From an uncultured Actinomycetes bacterium (GTDB lineage Bacteria; Actinomycetota; Acidimicrobiia; Acidimicrobiales; RAAP-2), in NCBI GenBank assembly GCA_903860745.1, contig CAIORQ010000055.1, positions 23,514 through 87,513 of the forward strand: a stretch of 64,000 nt of DNA, in the 5' to 3' direction. The notes beneath the pieces are model-generated. The model made no database searches and was not told the DNA's origin. It saw only the letters and a list, made by a program, of their open reading frames with translations. Below, piece by piece: positions 26,575 through 35,656 of this stretch (the stretch's first letter is position 1; every line of letters starts with the position of its first letter). A program made the position numbers and the translations under genes.

Positions 26575-27540
26575 TCAGTAGGGCGCGGTTCTGTCGACGC
26601 ACCACTTCCACAGTCGTTCCTCGTCACCCCGGGGGTCGCGCGAACGCGTCCAGGGGACCTTGTGCTCGTGGCGGGTGCGCCGGTCCAGCCAGAACCCGCC
26701 CGTGCTCTCGGTGGCCCGCGGGTCGCTGGCCAGCCAGACGAGGGTGTCGGCGCCCTGGGCGGGCGTGCGCAGCAGTGGCCCCATCACCGAGTGGAAGCGT
26801 GGCAGCGAGGCCGCGAGGCCCGGCGTGTCCGTCCAGCCCGGATGCATCGCGTGGAAGACGACCTCGCGACGATCGACGCGGTGGGCCCAGGCGTGGTCGA
26901 GCACCAGTTGGGCTCGCTTGACGCGGGCGTAGGCCGTGACGCCGTCGTAGTGCGCCTCGTCGGGCTCGAGCCCGACGAGGTCGAAGCGCTGGGAGTACAG
27001 GCCGCCCGACGCGACCGTGAGCACGCGCCCCGGGGAGGCCGTCCGCAGCGACGGGAGCAGGAGTTGGGTCAGGTGGAAGGGGCCGAGCAATTGTGCCGCC
27101 ACGGTCATCTCGTACCCCTGGGCACTCAGGGTACGCGCGGGAGTGATCGCCCCCGCGTTGTGGATGAGTACGTCGAGGGCCCCTCGCTCGTTCATCGTCT
27201 CGGCCACGCGGCGGATCGCGGCGAGGTCGCTGGTGTCGGCGATGAGGAAGTCGATGCGGTCGTGACCCGAGTGGGCCACGAGCTCCGACAGCGTCGAGCG
27301 CGCACGAGTCTCGTCACGCGCGACGAAGGTGACCGTCGCTCCGAGTGACGCGAGCCGCTGGGTGCAGTCGCGGCCCAGTCCCGAGGTCGCGCCGGTGACG
27401 AGGATGCGACGACCCTCGAGAGAGGGGGCGTCCTCCCAGGCGGCCAGGCGCGAACGGGCGACGTAGCCCAGGCGGGAGAAACTGCCCACCACGGTGGCTT
27501 CGAGCAGTTCGTCCACCGCGAGGGCGAACGGGTTCTTCAC
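26575..27540 (-). CDS. Short-chain dehydrogenase (DHRS12-like)
   Basis: 321-residue classical SDR with an N-terminal extension of about 40 residues before the Rossmann fold. The cofactor motif is TGATSGLGRDC near residue 50, followed by NAG (HNAGAI), catalytic Ser in VASGGLY and YARVKRAQLVLD carrying Tyr-x-x-x-Lys. The extension and the C-terminal WLASDPRATESTGGFWLDRR resemble the DHRS12 group. The start overlaps the SRPBCC gene stop as GTGA, so both are translated together. The substrate is unknown; lipid or terpenoid is plausible from context. Confidence 0.82.
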   Translation of the reverse strand: MKNPFALAVDELLEATVVGSFSRLGYVARSRLAAWEDAPSLEGRRILVTGATSGLGRDCTQRLASLGATVTFVARDETRARSTLSELVAHSGHDRIDFLIADTSDLAAIRRVAETMNERGALDVLIHNAGAITPARTLSAQGYEMTVAAQLLGPFHLTQLLLPSLRTASPGRVLTVASGGLYSQRFDLVGLEPDEAHYDGVTAYARVKRAQLVLDHAWAHRVDRREVVFHAMHPGWTDTPGLAASLPRFHSVMGPLLRTPAQGADTLVWLASDPRATESTGGFWLDRRTRHEHKVPWTRSRDPRGDEERLWKWCVDRTAPY

Positions 27541-27968
27541 GTGTTGAGTTCTCGCTGGAGACCGGCGCGCGCGCGTTCGCCGACGCCGCGGAACACGCGA
27601 GCCACCAGGGGGGCCGCGAGACGCAACCAGCCGCGGGTCTTCAAGACCGCGACGTAGGTGACGTCAGTGCCCGTGCTGGTGGGCACGAAGGTGATCTCGT
27701 CGAGGGACATGACCAGGGGGGTCTGGGCGCGGAGGACCACGCGCCGAGGGGCCTCGTAGGCGGTGATCTCGTAGGTCATCGGCAGCGATCGGCCGTTGAA
27801 CGTGGTCACCAGGTCGAAACGGGTTCCCAGTCCCACCGGGTCGGTGCCGACCTGGACCGCTGTCTCGACGCCCGGGTCCCACACGGCGCTGTGGGCGAAG
27901 TCCGCCATGTAGTCGAAGGCCCGCTGGACATCCCACGCGGACGACACGGTCGTTTCAAATCGGGCCAT
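27537..27968 (-). CDS. SRPBCC (START-like) family protein
   Basis: 143 residues forming the helix-grip fold of polyketide cyclase/dehydrase-type proteins: MARFETTVSSAWDVQRAFDY at the start, DPVGLGTRFDL, and SLDEITFVPTSTGTDVTYVA. It binds a hydrophobic ligand in an internal cavity. The start is set by CAGGAGGGG 5 bases upstream of the ATG, which excludes a longer in-frame reading. It is coupled to the downstream SDR, suggesting that it presents or modifies the same ligand. Confidence 0.82.
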   Translation of the reverse strand: MARFETTVSSAWDVQRAFDYMADFAHSAVWDPGVETAVQVGTDPVGLGTRFDLVTTFNGRSLPMTYEITAYEAPRRVVLRAQTPLVMSLDEITFVPTSTGTDVTYVAVLKTRGWLRLAAPLVARVFRGVGERARAGLQRELNT

Positions 27969-28065
27969 CAGCCCCTCCTGTCGAGTCGCGGTCACCTTAC
28001 CGGTAAAGTCGCCTTGTTGGACCGACTCGCCGCGTGAAGTGGTGGACACGGCAGAGGAGAGCAGC

Positions 28066-29322
28066 GTGCGCATCGCCATCGTTGGAAGCGGGGTCTCGGG
28101 CCTCGTCTGTGCCCATCTCCTGGCCGAGCGGCACGACGTCGTGCTGTACGAGTCGGCCGAGGGCTTCGGCGGCCACGCTCACACGATCACCGTCACTCTG
28201 GACGGGACCGCCCACGCCGTCGACACCGGCTTCATGGTCTACAACGAGCGCAACTACCCCATCCTCACCCGCCTGTTCGCCGAGAACGAGGTCTCGACTC
28301 GTCCCAGCGACATGAGCTTCGCCATGTCCGACGACGAAGCCGACGTCGAGTGGTGCGGTTCCTCGCTCGCCACGGTCTTCGCCCAGGTCCGCAACGTCGT
28401 GCGTCCCGCCTTTTGGAGGATGCTGCGCGACGTGGTGCGCTTCAACCGGGCCGCGCTCGCACTCCTTGACGAGACCGAGAACCTGGGGTTCAGCCTTGGC
28501 GACTTCCTGCGGGCCGGAGGTTACAGCTCGAGCTTCGTCGAGTGGTACCTCGTGCCCATGGGAGCGGCCATCTGGTCCGCCGATCCCGAGCAGTTCCTCG
28601 ACTTCCCCGCCGCGTCCCTCGCTCGCTTCTTCGCCAACCACGGCCTGCTCGCCCTGCGCAACCGCCCACAGTGGCGCACGGTGGTCGGCGGCTCGGTGAG
28701 CTACGTCGAGGCGCTGGTCGAGCCCCTGGGGGCGCGCGCGCGCCGCGCGACCCCGGTGCGGCGCGTCTCTCGCCTCGACGAGGGCGTCGCCGTCGAGAGC
28801 GACGCGGGGGTGGAGGTCTTCGACCACGTCGTCATGGCCTGCCACAGCGACGAGGCCCTCGCCCTCTTGGAGGCTCCCACACGGCTGGAGCGGGAGCTCC
28901 TGTCGGCGATCAAGTACCGGGAGAACTCGGCGGTCGTCCACACCGACGTCGCGATGATGCCGCGGCGCCCACGCGCCCGCGCGAGTTGGAACTGGCGGCG
29001 TCGACCGGGGGTCGCGGCGCCCACCTTGACCTACGACCTCAGCCGACTGCAGGGACTGGACAGCTCCCGGCCCCTCTACCTCACGCTCAACCAGGTCGAC
29101 GATGTCGACCCGACGCAGGTGCTGGCGACGCTCAACTTCGCCCACCCGGTCTTCGACTTCGCGGCCATGGACGCGCAGCGGCGTCATCGCGAGATCAGCG
29201 GCGTGGACCGCATCTCGTACGCCGGCGCCTACTGGGGCTACGGCTTTCACGAGGACGGCGCGCGCAGCGCCTACGAGGTCTGCCGCGCCCTGGGTGTGGA
29301 GGTCGCGGAGGTCAGCGCGTGA
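28066..29322 (+). CDS. FAD-dependent oxidoreductase (COG2907, amine-oxidase-like)
   Basis: 418 residues from the GTG with GAGGAG 6 bases upstream; an in-frame GTG at 28039 is the alternative. The N-terminal dinucleotide motif is IVGSGVSGLVCAHLL, followed by the FAD-binding YESAEGFGGHAHT. The remainder is of the NAD(P)-binding Rossmann/amine oxidoreductase type. It overlaps the DUF1365 gene by 4 bases (GTGA), which overlaps a Cfa-type methyltransferase gene. This three-gene order is a widely conserved set linked to modification of membrane fatty acids, and its detailed chemistry is only partly known. Confidence 0.85.
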   Translation: MRIAIVGSGVSGLVCAHLLAERHDVVLYESAEGFGGHAHTITVTLDGTAHAVDTGFMVYNERNYPILTRLFAENEVSTRPSDMSFAMSDDEADVEWCGSSLATVFAQVRNVVRPAFWRMLRDVVRFNRAALALLDETENLGFSLGDFLRAGGYSSSFVEWYLVPMGAAIWSADPEQFLDFPAASLARFFANHGLLALRNRPQWRTVVGGSVSYVEALVEPLGARARRATPVRRVSRLDEGVAVESDAGVEVFDHVVMACHSDEALALLEAPTRLERELLSAIKYRENSAVVHTDVAMMPRRPRARASWNWRRRPGVAAPTLTYDLSRLQGLDSSRPLYLTLNQVDDVDPTQVLATLNFAHPVFDFAAMDAQRRHREISGVDRISYAGAYWGYGFHEDGARSAYEVCRALGVEVAEVSA

Positions 29323-30092
29323 AGAGCGCGCTCTACGAGGGGACCGTGACCCACCGGCGCCACGCCACGGCGGCGACCGGCCAGGTCGCCCACGACTTCT
29401 CCTACCCCCTCACCTTGCCCCTCCTCTTCCTCGACGAGGTCGACCAGGTGATGGCGATGCATCCGCGATGGTCGAGCCGACACTTCGACGCGTCGTGGTT
29501 CCGCCGGCGCGACTACCTCGACGGCGGCGACGGGTCCCTGGACGAGGCGGTGCGCGACCTGGTCGCCGAGCGGACCGGCCGTCGTCCCGAGGGCGACATC
29601 GCGATGCTGGGTCACCTGCGACGCTGGGGCTGGCTCTTCAATCCCTTGTGCGTCTACTACTGCTTCGACGCCACGGGGGGTCTGGAGCAGCTGCTACTGG
29701 AAGTGCGCAACACGCCCTGGCACGAACGTCACCTCTACGCGCTGGAGGCGTCGAGCCCCCAGCGCTTCGCCAAGGAGATGCACGTGTCGCCCTTCTTGGG
29801 CATGGACCACGACTACGTGTTGAGCTTCTCAGCCCCCGGCGAGCACCTCGCGCTGCACCTGGGAAATCGCCGGGGCGACGAGCGCATCTTCGACGCTGGT
29901 CTTTCGCTGACGCGACGCGAGATCTCCCGGGCGTCGCTCGGAGACCTGGTCTGGCGCCACCCCTGGGCGACCCTCGGGGTGAGCGCGGGCATCTACTACG
30001 AGGCGCTGCGCCTCTTTCGCAAACACGCGCCCTTCCACGGGCACCCGCGTCGAGGCTCGAGCAGCGATCCCGAAGGAGTCAGTCGTGTCTGA
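29319..30092 (+). CDS. DUF1365 family protein
   Basis: 257 residues. The family pattern is seen in VTHRRHATAATGQVAHDFSY near the start (residue 8 on), LRRWGWLFNPLCVYYCF near residue 100 and KEMHVSPFLGMDHDY near 150. DUF1365 proteins are always found with the FAD oxidoreductase and Cfa-like methyltransferase on either side here and are thought to act in the same fatty-acid modification. The start codon overlaps the previous stop, and its end overlaps the next start by 8 bases. Confidence 0.85.
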   Translation: MKSALYEGTVTHRRHATAATGQVAHDFSYPLTLPLLFLDEVDQVMAMHPRWSSRHFDASWFRRRDYLDGGDGSLDEAVRDLVAERTGRRPEGDIAMLGHLRRWGWLFNPLCVYYCFDATGGLEQLLLEVRNTPWHERHLYALEASSPQRFAKEMHVSPFLGMDHDYVLSFSAPGEHLALHLGNRRGDERIFDAGLSLTRREISRASLGDLVWRHPWATLGVSAGIYYEALRLFRKHAPFHGHPRRGSSSDPEGVSRV

Positions 30093-31344
30093 GTCCATCG
30101 TGCCCGTCAAGGGCATCGCCGCGCGCCGCGCGCCGCGCGTCAAGCGCGCCTCGGAGGTGGTCCTTCGGCTCTTGCTGTCCAAGGCCCGCTACGGCACGCT
30201 GGAACTGAGCGACGCCAACGGGACGCGCAGCTACGGCCGCGGCGCACCCGTCGTGAGCGTCACGGTGCACGACCCGCGCACCTACCACTCACTCGTCCGC
30301 GGCGGGTCCAAGGGCTTCGGCGAGAGCTACACCGACGGCTGGTGGGACACCGACGACCTGGCGACCCTCGTGCGCTTCGTCATCCGCAACCTGGCCCCGC
30401 TCATGCGCCCCCTGGACCGGCTGGCGCGCGCGGCCGCCCCGCTGACGCGTCAGTGGCGTCGCCTCGAGCGCGTGGACAAGGAGCGCGACCGCTCCAACAT
30501 CCGCGCGCACTACGACCTGGGCAACGACTTCTACTCCCTCATGCTCGACGAGACGATGATGTACTCCTGCGCCTTCTTCGCCGACGCGCGAACCTCGCTG
30601 CACGACGCCTCGGTGGCCAAGCTCGAGAAGCTCTGCGCGAAGTTGGACCTGGGCCCCCAGGACCACGTCCTGGAGATCGGTTCGGGCTGGGGCGGCTTCG
30701 CCCTGCACGCGGCGTCGCGCCACGGTTGCACCGTGACCACCGTGACGATCTCGGACGCCCAGTACGACTACGTGCGCCAGCGCGTGGCCGCGGCGGGGCT
30801 CGAGCACCTCATCGAGGTGCGCAACCAGGACTACCGGGACGTCACCGGGCGCTTCGACAAGCTGGTGTCCATCGAGATGATCGAGGCCGTCGGGTGGCGT
30901 CAGCTGGACACCTATTTCGCCACCTGCGCCTCCTTGTTGAAGCCCTCGGGCCTCATGGGTCTGCAGGTCATCACCATCAACGACTTCAGCTACGAGCGGG
31001 CCAAGGACCGCGAGGACTTCATCAAGGCCATGATCTTCCCCGGCGGCTTCCTGCCCTCGCTCGAGGTGCTGGTGCGGTCGAGTTCGGCGGCGGACCTGCG
31101 CGTGGTGGACGTGGAGGACATCGGCCGACACTACGCCGAGACGCTCTCGAGGTGGCGCGACAACCTGGCGGCGAACGACGCCGAGGTGCGCGCGCTCGGA
31201 CTCGGTGAGGAGTTCCACCGGATGTGGGCCATGTATCTCGGCTACTGCGAGGGAGCCTTCCTCGAACGCCACATCAGCGACCTGCAAGTGGTCCTGGCGG
31301 GTCCCCAGTGGGAACCGGCCCTCGGGCCCGCGCTGCGTCGCTAG
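30085..31344 (+). CDS. Cyclopropane-fatty-acid synthase-like methyltransferase (copy 2)
   Basis: 419 residues from a GTG inside the end of the DUF1365 gene. Core motifs are NIRAHYDLGNDFYSLMLDET, SAM-binding LEIGSGWGGFALHAASRHG near residue 197, IEMIEAVGWRQLDTYF and MWAMYLGYCEGAFLERHI. It catalyses SAM-dependent methylene or methyl addition to unsaturated acyl chains of membrane lipids. Together with the FAD oxidoreductase it could form methyl-branched, cyclopropane or furan-type fatty acids. Its TAG stop is shared through CTAG with the convergent membrane-protein gene. Confidence 0.9.
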   Translation: MSESIVPVKGIAARRAPRVKRASEVVLRLLLSKARYGTLELSDANGTRSYGRGAPVVSVTVHDPRTYHSLVRGGSKGFGESYTDGWWDTDDLATLVRFVIRNLAPLMRPLDRLARAAAPLTRQWRRLERVDKERDRSNIRAHYDLGNDFYSLMLDETMMYSCAFFADARTSLHDASVAKLEKLCAKLDLGPQDHVLEIGSGWGGFALHAASRHGCTVTTVTISDAQYDYVRQRVAAAGLEHLIEVRNQDYRDVTGRFDKLVSIEMIEAVGWRQLDTYFATCASLLKPSGLMGLQVITINDFSYERAKDREDFIKAMIFPGGFLPSLEVLVRSSSAADLRVVDVEDIGRHYAETLSRWRDNLAANDAEVRALGLGEEFHRMWAMYLGYCEGAFLERHISDLQVVLAGPQWEPALGPALRR

Positions 31345-33644
31345 CGCGGGTTCCGACGGGATCGTCGCCACCACCACGGTCCCAGGCCCACGCCCGCCAG
31401 GGCGAGAAGGGCGACGAGGTAGAGCTCGGGGTACTCGGCGAAGCCGTGGTAGGTGAAGACGACACTGTGGCGACCGGCCGACACCTCGACACCCATCAGG
31501 GCCGGCGAGAGCATGATGACCGGGGCCGCTCGCCCGTCCACGGTGGCGCGCCATCCCGGGTCGTAGGCGACCTTCAAGAGCACCACGGAGCGGCGATGCG
31601 CCACGACGGTGGCCTCCGCGCTCTGGGCCCTCACGAGTTCGGCGTTCTGGTTCAGCACCACGCCGGCGACGCCGCGCTGGGCGGAGAGTGACGAGAGCGT
31701 GGGCGTGGCCGCCGCCTGTCCGGCGTAGGCGACGGTGGCGTAGACGGCACGGTCGGGCAGCGCCGACCGCAGGTAGTTCTCCGTCTGGGTGCCCAGGTTG
31801 GCGTTGTTGGCGAAGATGACCCCGTAGGTGTCGACCACCTGGAAGAGGGTGGTCCAACGTGGGTTGTCCACCGTCCACAGACGGTAGGCCCCCATCGTGC
31901 GCAGCTCGGTGGCGTAGACGGGCGGCGTGTGACCAACCGGGAGGATCATGTAGTGGATGCCGAAGGTGGAGTAGTCGCCCGCGTTGAACTCGTCGAAGTA
32001 GGCCTCCGGGTCGGTCATCAGGCCACTGGTGCGCAGGGTGAAGCCCACGGCGTCGACGCCCAGCTGCTCGAGGTAGATGTACACCGGCACGGCACCCACG
32101 TAGAAGTGGTGTCCCCAGTTCGAGGGCATCCCCGCGTAGATCCGTCCGCCACCACGCGCCTCGGCCAGCGCCACGAGGGTGTTGACGTCCGCCCCCTGGG
32201 TGGCGGCGACGCTGCGCTGATAGGTGATCCAGCTCCGCGAGTCGGCGTCGTAGTTCTCGATCTGGGTCCACGCGGGGGTCAGCACGGCCACGACCAGGGC
32301 GATGACCACGGGGGTGCGCAGCCAGGGCGAGGCCCCGAAGAGGAAGCGGCGGGTCGCGGCGGTGGCCCCGGGGAGTCGCTGCGCGCACTGACGCGCGACG
32401 AAGGTGGCGCTCGACACGACGCCCACTCCGGCCAGCACGAGGCCGGCCAGGTGCAGCCCCATGATGTAGCGCTGCAGCAGCAGGCTCTGGTTCCCCGGCA
32501 GCAGATTGATCACCGCGCTCATCGTCGGTCGACCGATGAAGAGCAGCAGGCTGAGCAGCCAGGCGCCCACCAGGGCCCGTCCACGTTCGTCGAAGTGCCA
32601 GCGTCGCAGGCTCACCGCGAAGCCGATGGCCGCGAAGACGGTGATGAGCGGGAGGCGGTGCCAGTCGTAGATCTGTCCGGTGACGAGCCAGCTGAGGACC
32701 TGTCGGGCACCGTAGGAGTTGTTGATGGTGGTGCCCACCTGGAACTGGTTGACCGCCAACCACTTGGAGTGCAGGAAGAGAGGCAGGGTGACCCAGGCCG
32801 TGGCGGCCAACGCGGCCAGACCCAGGGTGAGAGCGCGCCGCGCGCGGGTGAGGAGCTGGCTGGGTCGAAGCAGGATCCACACGGCCAAGGTGAGGCCGGC
32901 GAGGTAGGCCGTGAGGAAGTGGAAGGCGATGGTGAGCGACAGCGTCACCACCGCGGGGAAGAGGGACTTGCGCTGGGAGACGTAGCGCCACGAGAAGGCC
33001 CACGCGAGTGGCAGGGACCACATGGCCCAGAGTTGCGACCACAGTCCACTGCCCACCCAGATGTAGCTCTGGTGCCCGAAGCCGCGCCCGGTCACCGTGA
33101 ACAGCAGCGGTGAGAGCGCCGCGGCGACCGCCGACTCCCATCGGCCCCACGACAGGAGGCGGGCCGACCAGTAGACGCACAGGGGCCAGAGGCTGAGCAA
33201 CAAGTAGAGGCTCCAGGCGAAGGTGCCCGTCGTCGACCCGAAGAGGATCGAGATGGCCCCGGTGATCACCGCCGAGAAGCTCTGGTACTGGACGAAGAAG
33301 GGCGAGCCGAGCGACAGCAGGGGATACCAGTGGTCGAAGGGCGAGATGCCGTGACGCAGCAACTGGGCGGCGAGGGCGGTCATCTGCAGGTGCATGCCGC
33401 TGTCGTTGGGGTAGGCCACGGCCAGGCGTTCGCCACGCAGCGACCACAGGTTGAAGACCACGGCGAGGGCGACGAGGCCGTGCAGGCCGCGCAGGCGTCG
33501 CCACGCGGCCCCGTCGCGCGCTTGGGAACTGAGAGGGACCAGTGCGCTGGCCGGGCGTGCGGCGCGCTCGACCACGCTGCGCAGCCCGACCGGGAGCCGT
33601 TCGGTCCAGCCGGGTCGTTCAGTCGTGCTCGGTGTCGTGGTCAC
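31341..33644 (-). CDS. Large polytopic membrane protein, YfhO/GT-C-like
   Basis: 767 residues with about 11-13 membrane helices in the first 430 residues, then a large extracytoplasmic domain and a final helix near residue 745. PNDSGMHLQMTALAAQLLRH after helix 1 and the soluble C-terminal pattern LLKVAYDPGWRATVDGR resemble YfhO-type and GT-C glycosyltransferase-like membrane proteins, which transfer sugars from lipid carriers to surface polymers. Donor and acceptor are unknown. It reads GTG at the start. It lies between the lipid genes and the deoxysugar island. Confidence 0.65.
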   Translation of the reverse strand: MTTTPSTTERPGWTERLPVGLRSVVERAARPASALVPLSSQARDGAAWRRLRGLHGLVALAVVFNLWSLRGERLAVAYPNDSGMHLQMTALAAQLLRHGISPFDHWYPLLSLGSPFFVQYQSFSAVITGAISILFGSTTGTFAWSLYLLLSLWPLCVYWSARLLSWGRWESAVAAALSPLLFTVTGRGFGHQSYIWVGSGLWSQLWAMWSLPLAWAFSWRYVSQRKSLFPAVVTLSLTIAFHFLTAYLAGLTLAVWILLRPSQLLTRARRALTLGLAALAATAWVTLPLFLHSKWLAVNQFQVGTTINNSYGARQVLSWLVTGQIYDWHRLPLITVFAAIGFAVSLRRWHFDERGRALVGAWLLSLLLFIGRPTMSAVINLLPGNQSLLLQRYIMGLHLAGLVLAGVGVVSSATFVARQCAQRLPGATAATRRFLFGASPWLRTPVVIALVVAVLTPAWTQIENYDADSRSWITYQRSVAATQGADVNTLVALAEARGGGRIYAGMPSNWGHHFYVGAVPVYIYLEQLGVDAVGFTLRTSGLMTDPEAYFDEFNAGDYSTFGIHYMILPVGHTPPVYATELRTMGAYRLWTVDNPRWTTLFQVVDTYGVIFANNANLGTQTENYLRSALPDRAVYATVAYAGQAAATPTLSSLSAQRGVAGVVLNQNAELVRAQSAEATVVAHRRSVVLLKVAYDPGWRATVDGRAAPVIMLSPALMGVEVSAGRHSVVFTYHGFAEYPELYLVALLALAGVGLGPWWWRRSRRNPR

Positions 33645-33863
33645 TGCCCAGTCTTCTCCTCAGTCGCGACGGGTGGGGCATCGCGCCCGGTGCGTACCCG
33701 TCCCCGCCACGTTAAACGGGTCCGGGGGTCCGAATTGATGACCCGAAAGAGAACCAACTTTTAATCTCCGTGTCACTTAGAAGTACCCAACTGTTGCGAT
33801 TCCCTGCCTATCGTCTCGTTCCTGGCGGTTCGCTTTCATAATTTTCTCTATCTGGGAGGTCTC

Positions 33864-34562
33864 ATGAAGTTCTCGACGATCAAGTCGAAGGCGCGTGTCG
33901 CGGCGCTCATCGCGGTGCTGGTGGCTGGCGGTGCCGCAGTGGTGTCCACGGCCGGCGCGTCGGGGAACCTTGGCCGCATTCAGGTCTGCCAGGACAAGTC
34001 CGGAATGATCGCGAGCAAGATCGACGGGGCGTGCCCCGCGCACTTCCACTCGGTGACCCTCGACGTGAACACCCTCCAGGGTCCCGCCGGCAAGACGGGA
34101 TCGGCCGGCAAGACGGGTCCGCAAGGCCTGCGCGGTCCGCGCGGCTTTCGCGGCGCCACCGGCGCCACCGGCGCCACGGGCCCGACCGGCAACACCGGCG
34201 TCCTCGGCGCCACCGGCGCCACTGGCCCCACCGGCCCGACGGGTCCCACCGGCAACACCGGCTCGGTCGGCCCCACGGGCGACACCGGCTCGGTCGGCCC
34301 CACGGGCGACACCGGTGCGGTCGGCACTGACTCGGTCGTGACCTCCGCCGCGGCGGCCGGAACGGCTTCGGCGAACTGCGCCTCGGGCACCTACGCCATC
34401 GGTGGCGGCGGTTCGAGCGCTGGTTCGGGCGACGTCCTGTCGGTGTCGCAGCCGGTCGGCGGTTCGAGCTCCACTCCGGCCACGGGCTGGACGGTGACCT
34501 TCACCAACGCGGGGTCGACCTCGACCTCGCAGGTGACCGCGTACGCCATCTGCTCGAAGTAA
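33864..34562 (+). CDS. Secreted collagen-like repeat protein
   Basis: 232 residues. A signal peptide (about residues 1-33, ending STAGASG) is followed by a small conserved-looking head ([20 protein letters not shown], two Cys). A collagen-like Gly-X-Y tract follows, with many [12 protein letters not shown] and GDTGSV triplets (about residues 72-153), then a C-terminal globular part rich in Ser/Gly and ending TAYAICSK. The C-terminal part resembles the trimerising domains of bacterial surface collagens. Probably a cell-surface or matrix fibre. ATG with GGGAGG 6 bases upstream. A strong hairpin terminates it. Confidence 0.85.
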   Translation: MKFSTIKSKARVAALIAVLVAGGAAVVSTAGASGNLGRIQVCQDKSGMIASKIDGACPAHFHSVTLDVNTLQGPAGKTGSAGKTGPQGLRGPRGFRGATGATGATGPTGNTGVLGATGATGPTGPTGPTGNTGSVGPTGDTGSVGPTGDTGAVGTDSVVTSAAAAGTASANCASGTYAIGGGGSSAGSGDVLSVSQPVGGSSSTPATGWTVTFTNAGSTSTSQVTAYAICSK

Positions 34563-34584
34563 GACTCACCGAACCCTTCGGTAC

Positions 34585-34620
34585 GACGAGGGCGGCTGCT
34601 TCGGCAGCCGCCCTCGTCGC
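34585..34620 (+). terminator. Strong hairpin with UUCG tetraloop
   Basis: Perfect 16-bp stem (CGACGAGGGCGGCTGC and its complement) closed by TTCG, 22 bases after the collagen-like gene. It also faces the end of the convergent esterase gene, so it can serve both strands. No U tract follows. Confidence 0.85.
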
Positions 34621-34658
34621 GTCCGGTGACTGTTGGACGATGCGGACCCGGTGGTCGC

Positions 34659-35594
34659 TCAGCGCGAGACGCCGAGGCGGCGTTGCACGAAACCCGCGTG
34701 CTCGGCGAAGGCGCGGCGACTCACCGCCGCGTCGGGAGCGATGACGTCGAAGGCGTGATAGGTGCCCGGATAGTGGTGGAGCTCCACGCCGACGCCGGCG
34801 TCGAGGAGGCGTTGGGCGTAGGCGAGCTCCTCGTCGCGCAGGGGGTCCTCCTCGCAACTCATGAGGTAGGTGGCCGGGAGACCGGTCAGATCCTGCGCCC
34901 TGGCGGGCGCGGCGTACACCGGGGCCTCGCCCTCGTGGCCCAAGTAGAGCGGCCACATCTGGCGATTCCTGCGCCCGCTCCAGGGGTCGCACTCGTCGAA
35001 GGTCGCCATCGACGCCGTGGCGCACCGGTCGTCGAGCACCGGATAGATGAGCATCTGCGCGGCGATCGTGAGCCCCTCGTCGCGGCAGCGCAGGGCCAGT
35101 CCGGCCGCCAGCGCCCCGCCCGCGCTCGCCCCGCCGACGCCGATACGCGCGGGGTCGACGCCCAGGGAGACGGCGTTCTCGACGAGCCACGTCAGGACGG
35201 TCCAACAATCGTCGAGACCCGCGGGGAAGGGGTGCTCGGGAGCCAGCCGGTAGTCGACGGACACGATCGTCACGTCGGCCAGGTCGAGGTAGGTCAGGAG
35301 GCGGTCGTGCTCACTGTCGAGGTCGCCGAAGATGAATCCGCCACCGTGGATGAAGAGGAGGGCTCCGCTGGGCGTCTCGACGCCGTCTCGCTGGTAGATC
35401 CTGATGGGGACGGCGTGCGTGGCGGACGCGGGCACGGCGGTGTCGCGCACGCGGATCCCCGGGGCGAGCGGAGGTCGTCGGGCGTTGCTCTGGGCGTTGA
35501 GGGCGGCACCGACCGCGCGTGAGGCGGCGATGTCGTCCATGTCGGAGTCGTCGGGTCCGCCCAGGAGGGCGGCGACGTCGGGGTCAAGGGTCAT
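34659..35594 (-). CDS. Alpha/beta hydrolase (HSL-type esterase), copy 1
   Basis: 311-residue esterase of the hormone-sensitive-lipase group. Oxyanion motif HGGGFIFGD is near residue 92 and the nucleophile is in GASAGGALAAG near 163; the Asp in DPLRDE near 258 and His in HYPGTYHAFD near 288 complete the triad. An upstream in-frame extension of 87 codons has no start support. A paralogue at 43541-44461 lies on the other side of the sugar importer. It could deacylate acetylated sugars before catabolism, but this is a guess from position. Confidence 0.82.
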   Translation of the reverse strand: MTLDPDVAALLGGPDDSDMDDIAASRAVGAALNAQSNARRPPLAPGIRVRDTAVPASATHAVPIRIYQRDGVETPSGALLFIHGGGFIFGDLDSEHDRLLTYLDLADVTIVSVDYRLAPEHPFPAGLDDCWTVLTWLVENAVSLGVDPARIGVGGASAGGALAAGLALRCRDEGLTIAAQMLIYPVLDDRCATASMATFDECDPWSGRRNRQMWPLYLGHEGEAPVYAAPARAQDLTGLPATYLMSCEEDPLRDEELAYAQRLLDAGVGVELHHYPGTYHAFDVIAPDAAVSRRAFAEHAGFVQRRLGVSR

Positions 35595-35656
35595 GTAGGA
35601 AATGTACTTGGCGACGGCGCGCCGGCCCCACGCTCGTGGCGAGGCGGGTCCGTGGC

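Noticed and set aside
34150..34325. Short repeated units resembling a CRISPR array
   Set aside because: They are the Gly-X-Y codons of the collagen-like gene, in frame and of 9-base period, without spacers. The ACC-rich repeats at 21830-22040 are rejected for the same reason. No CRISPR array or cas gene is present.
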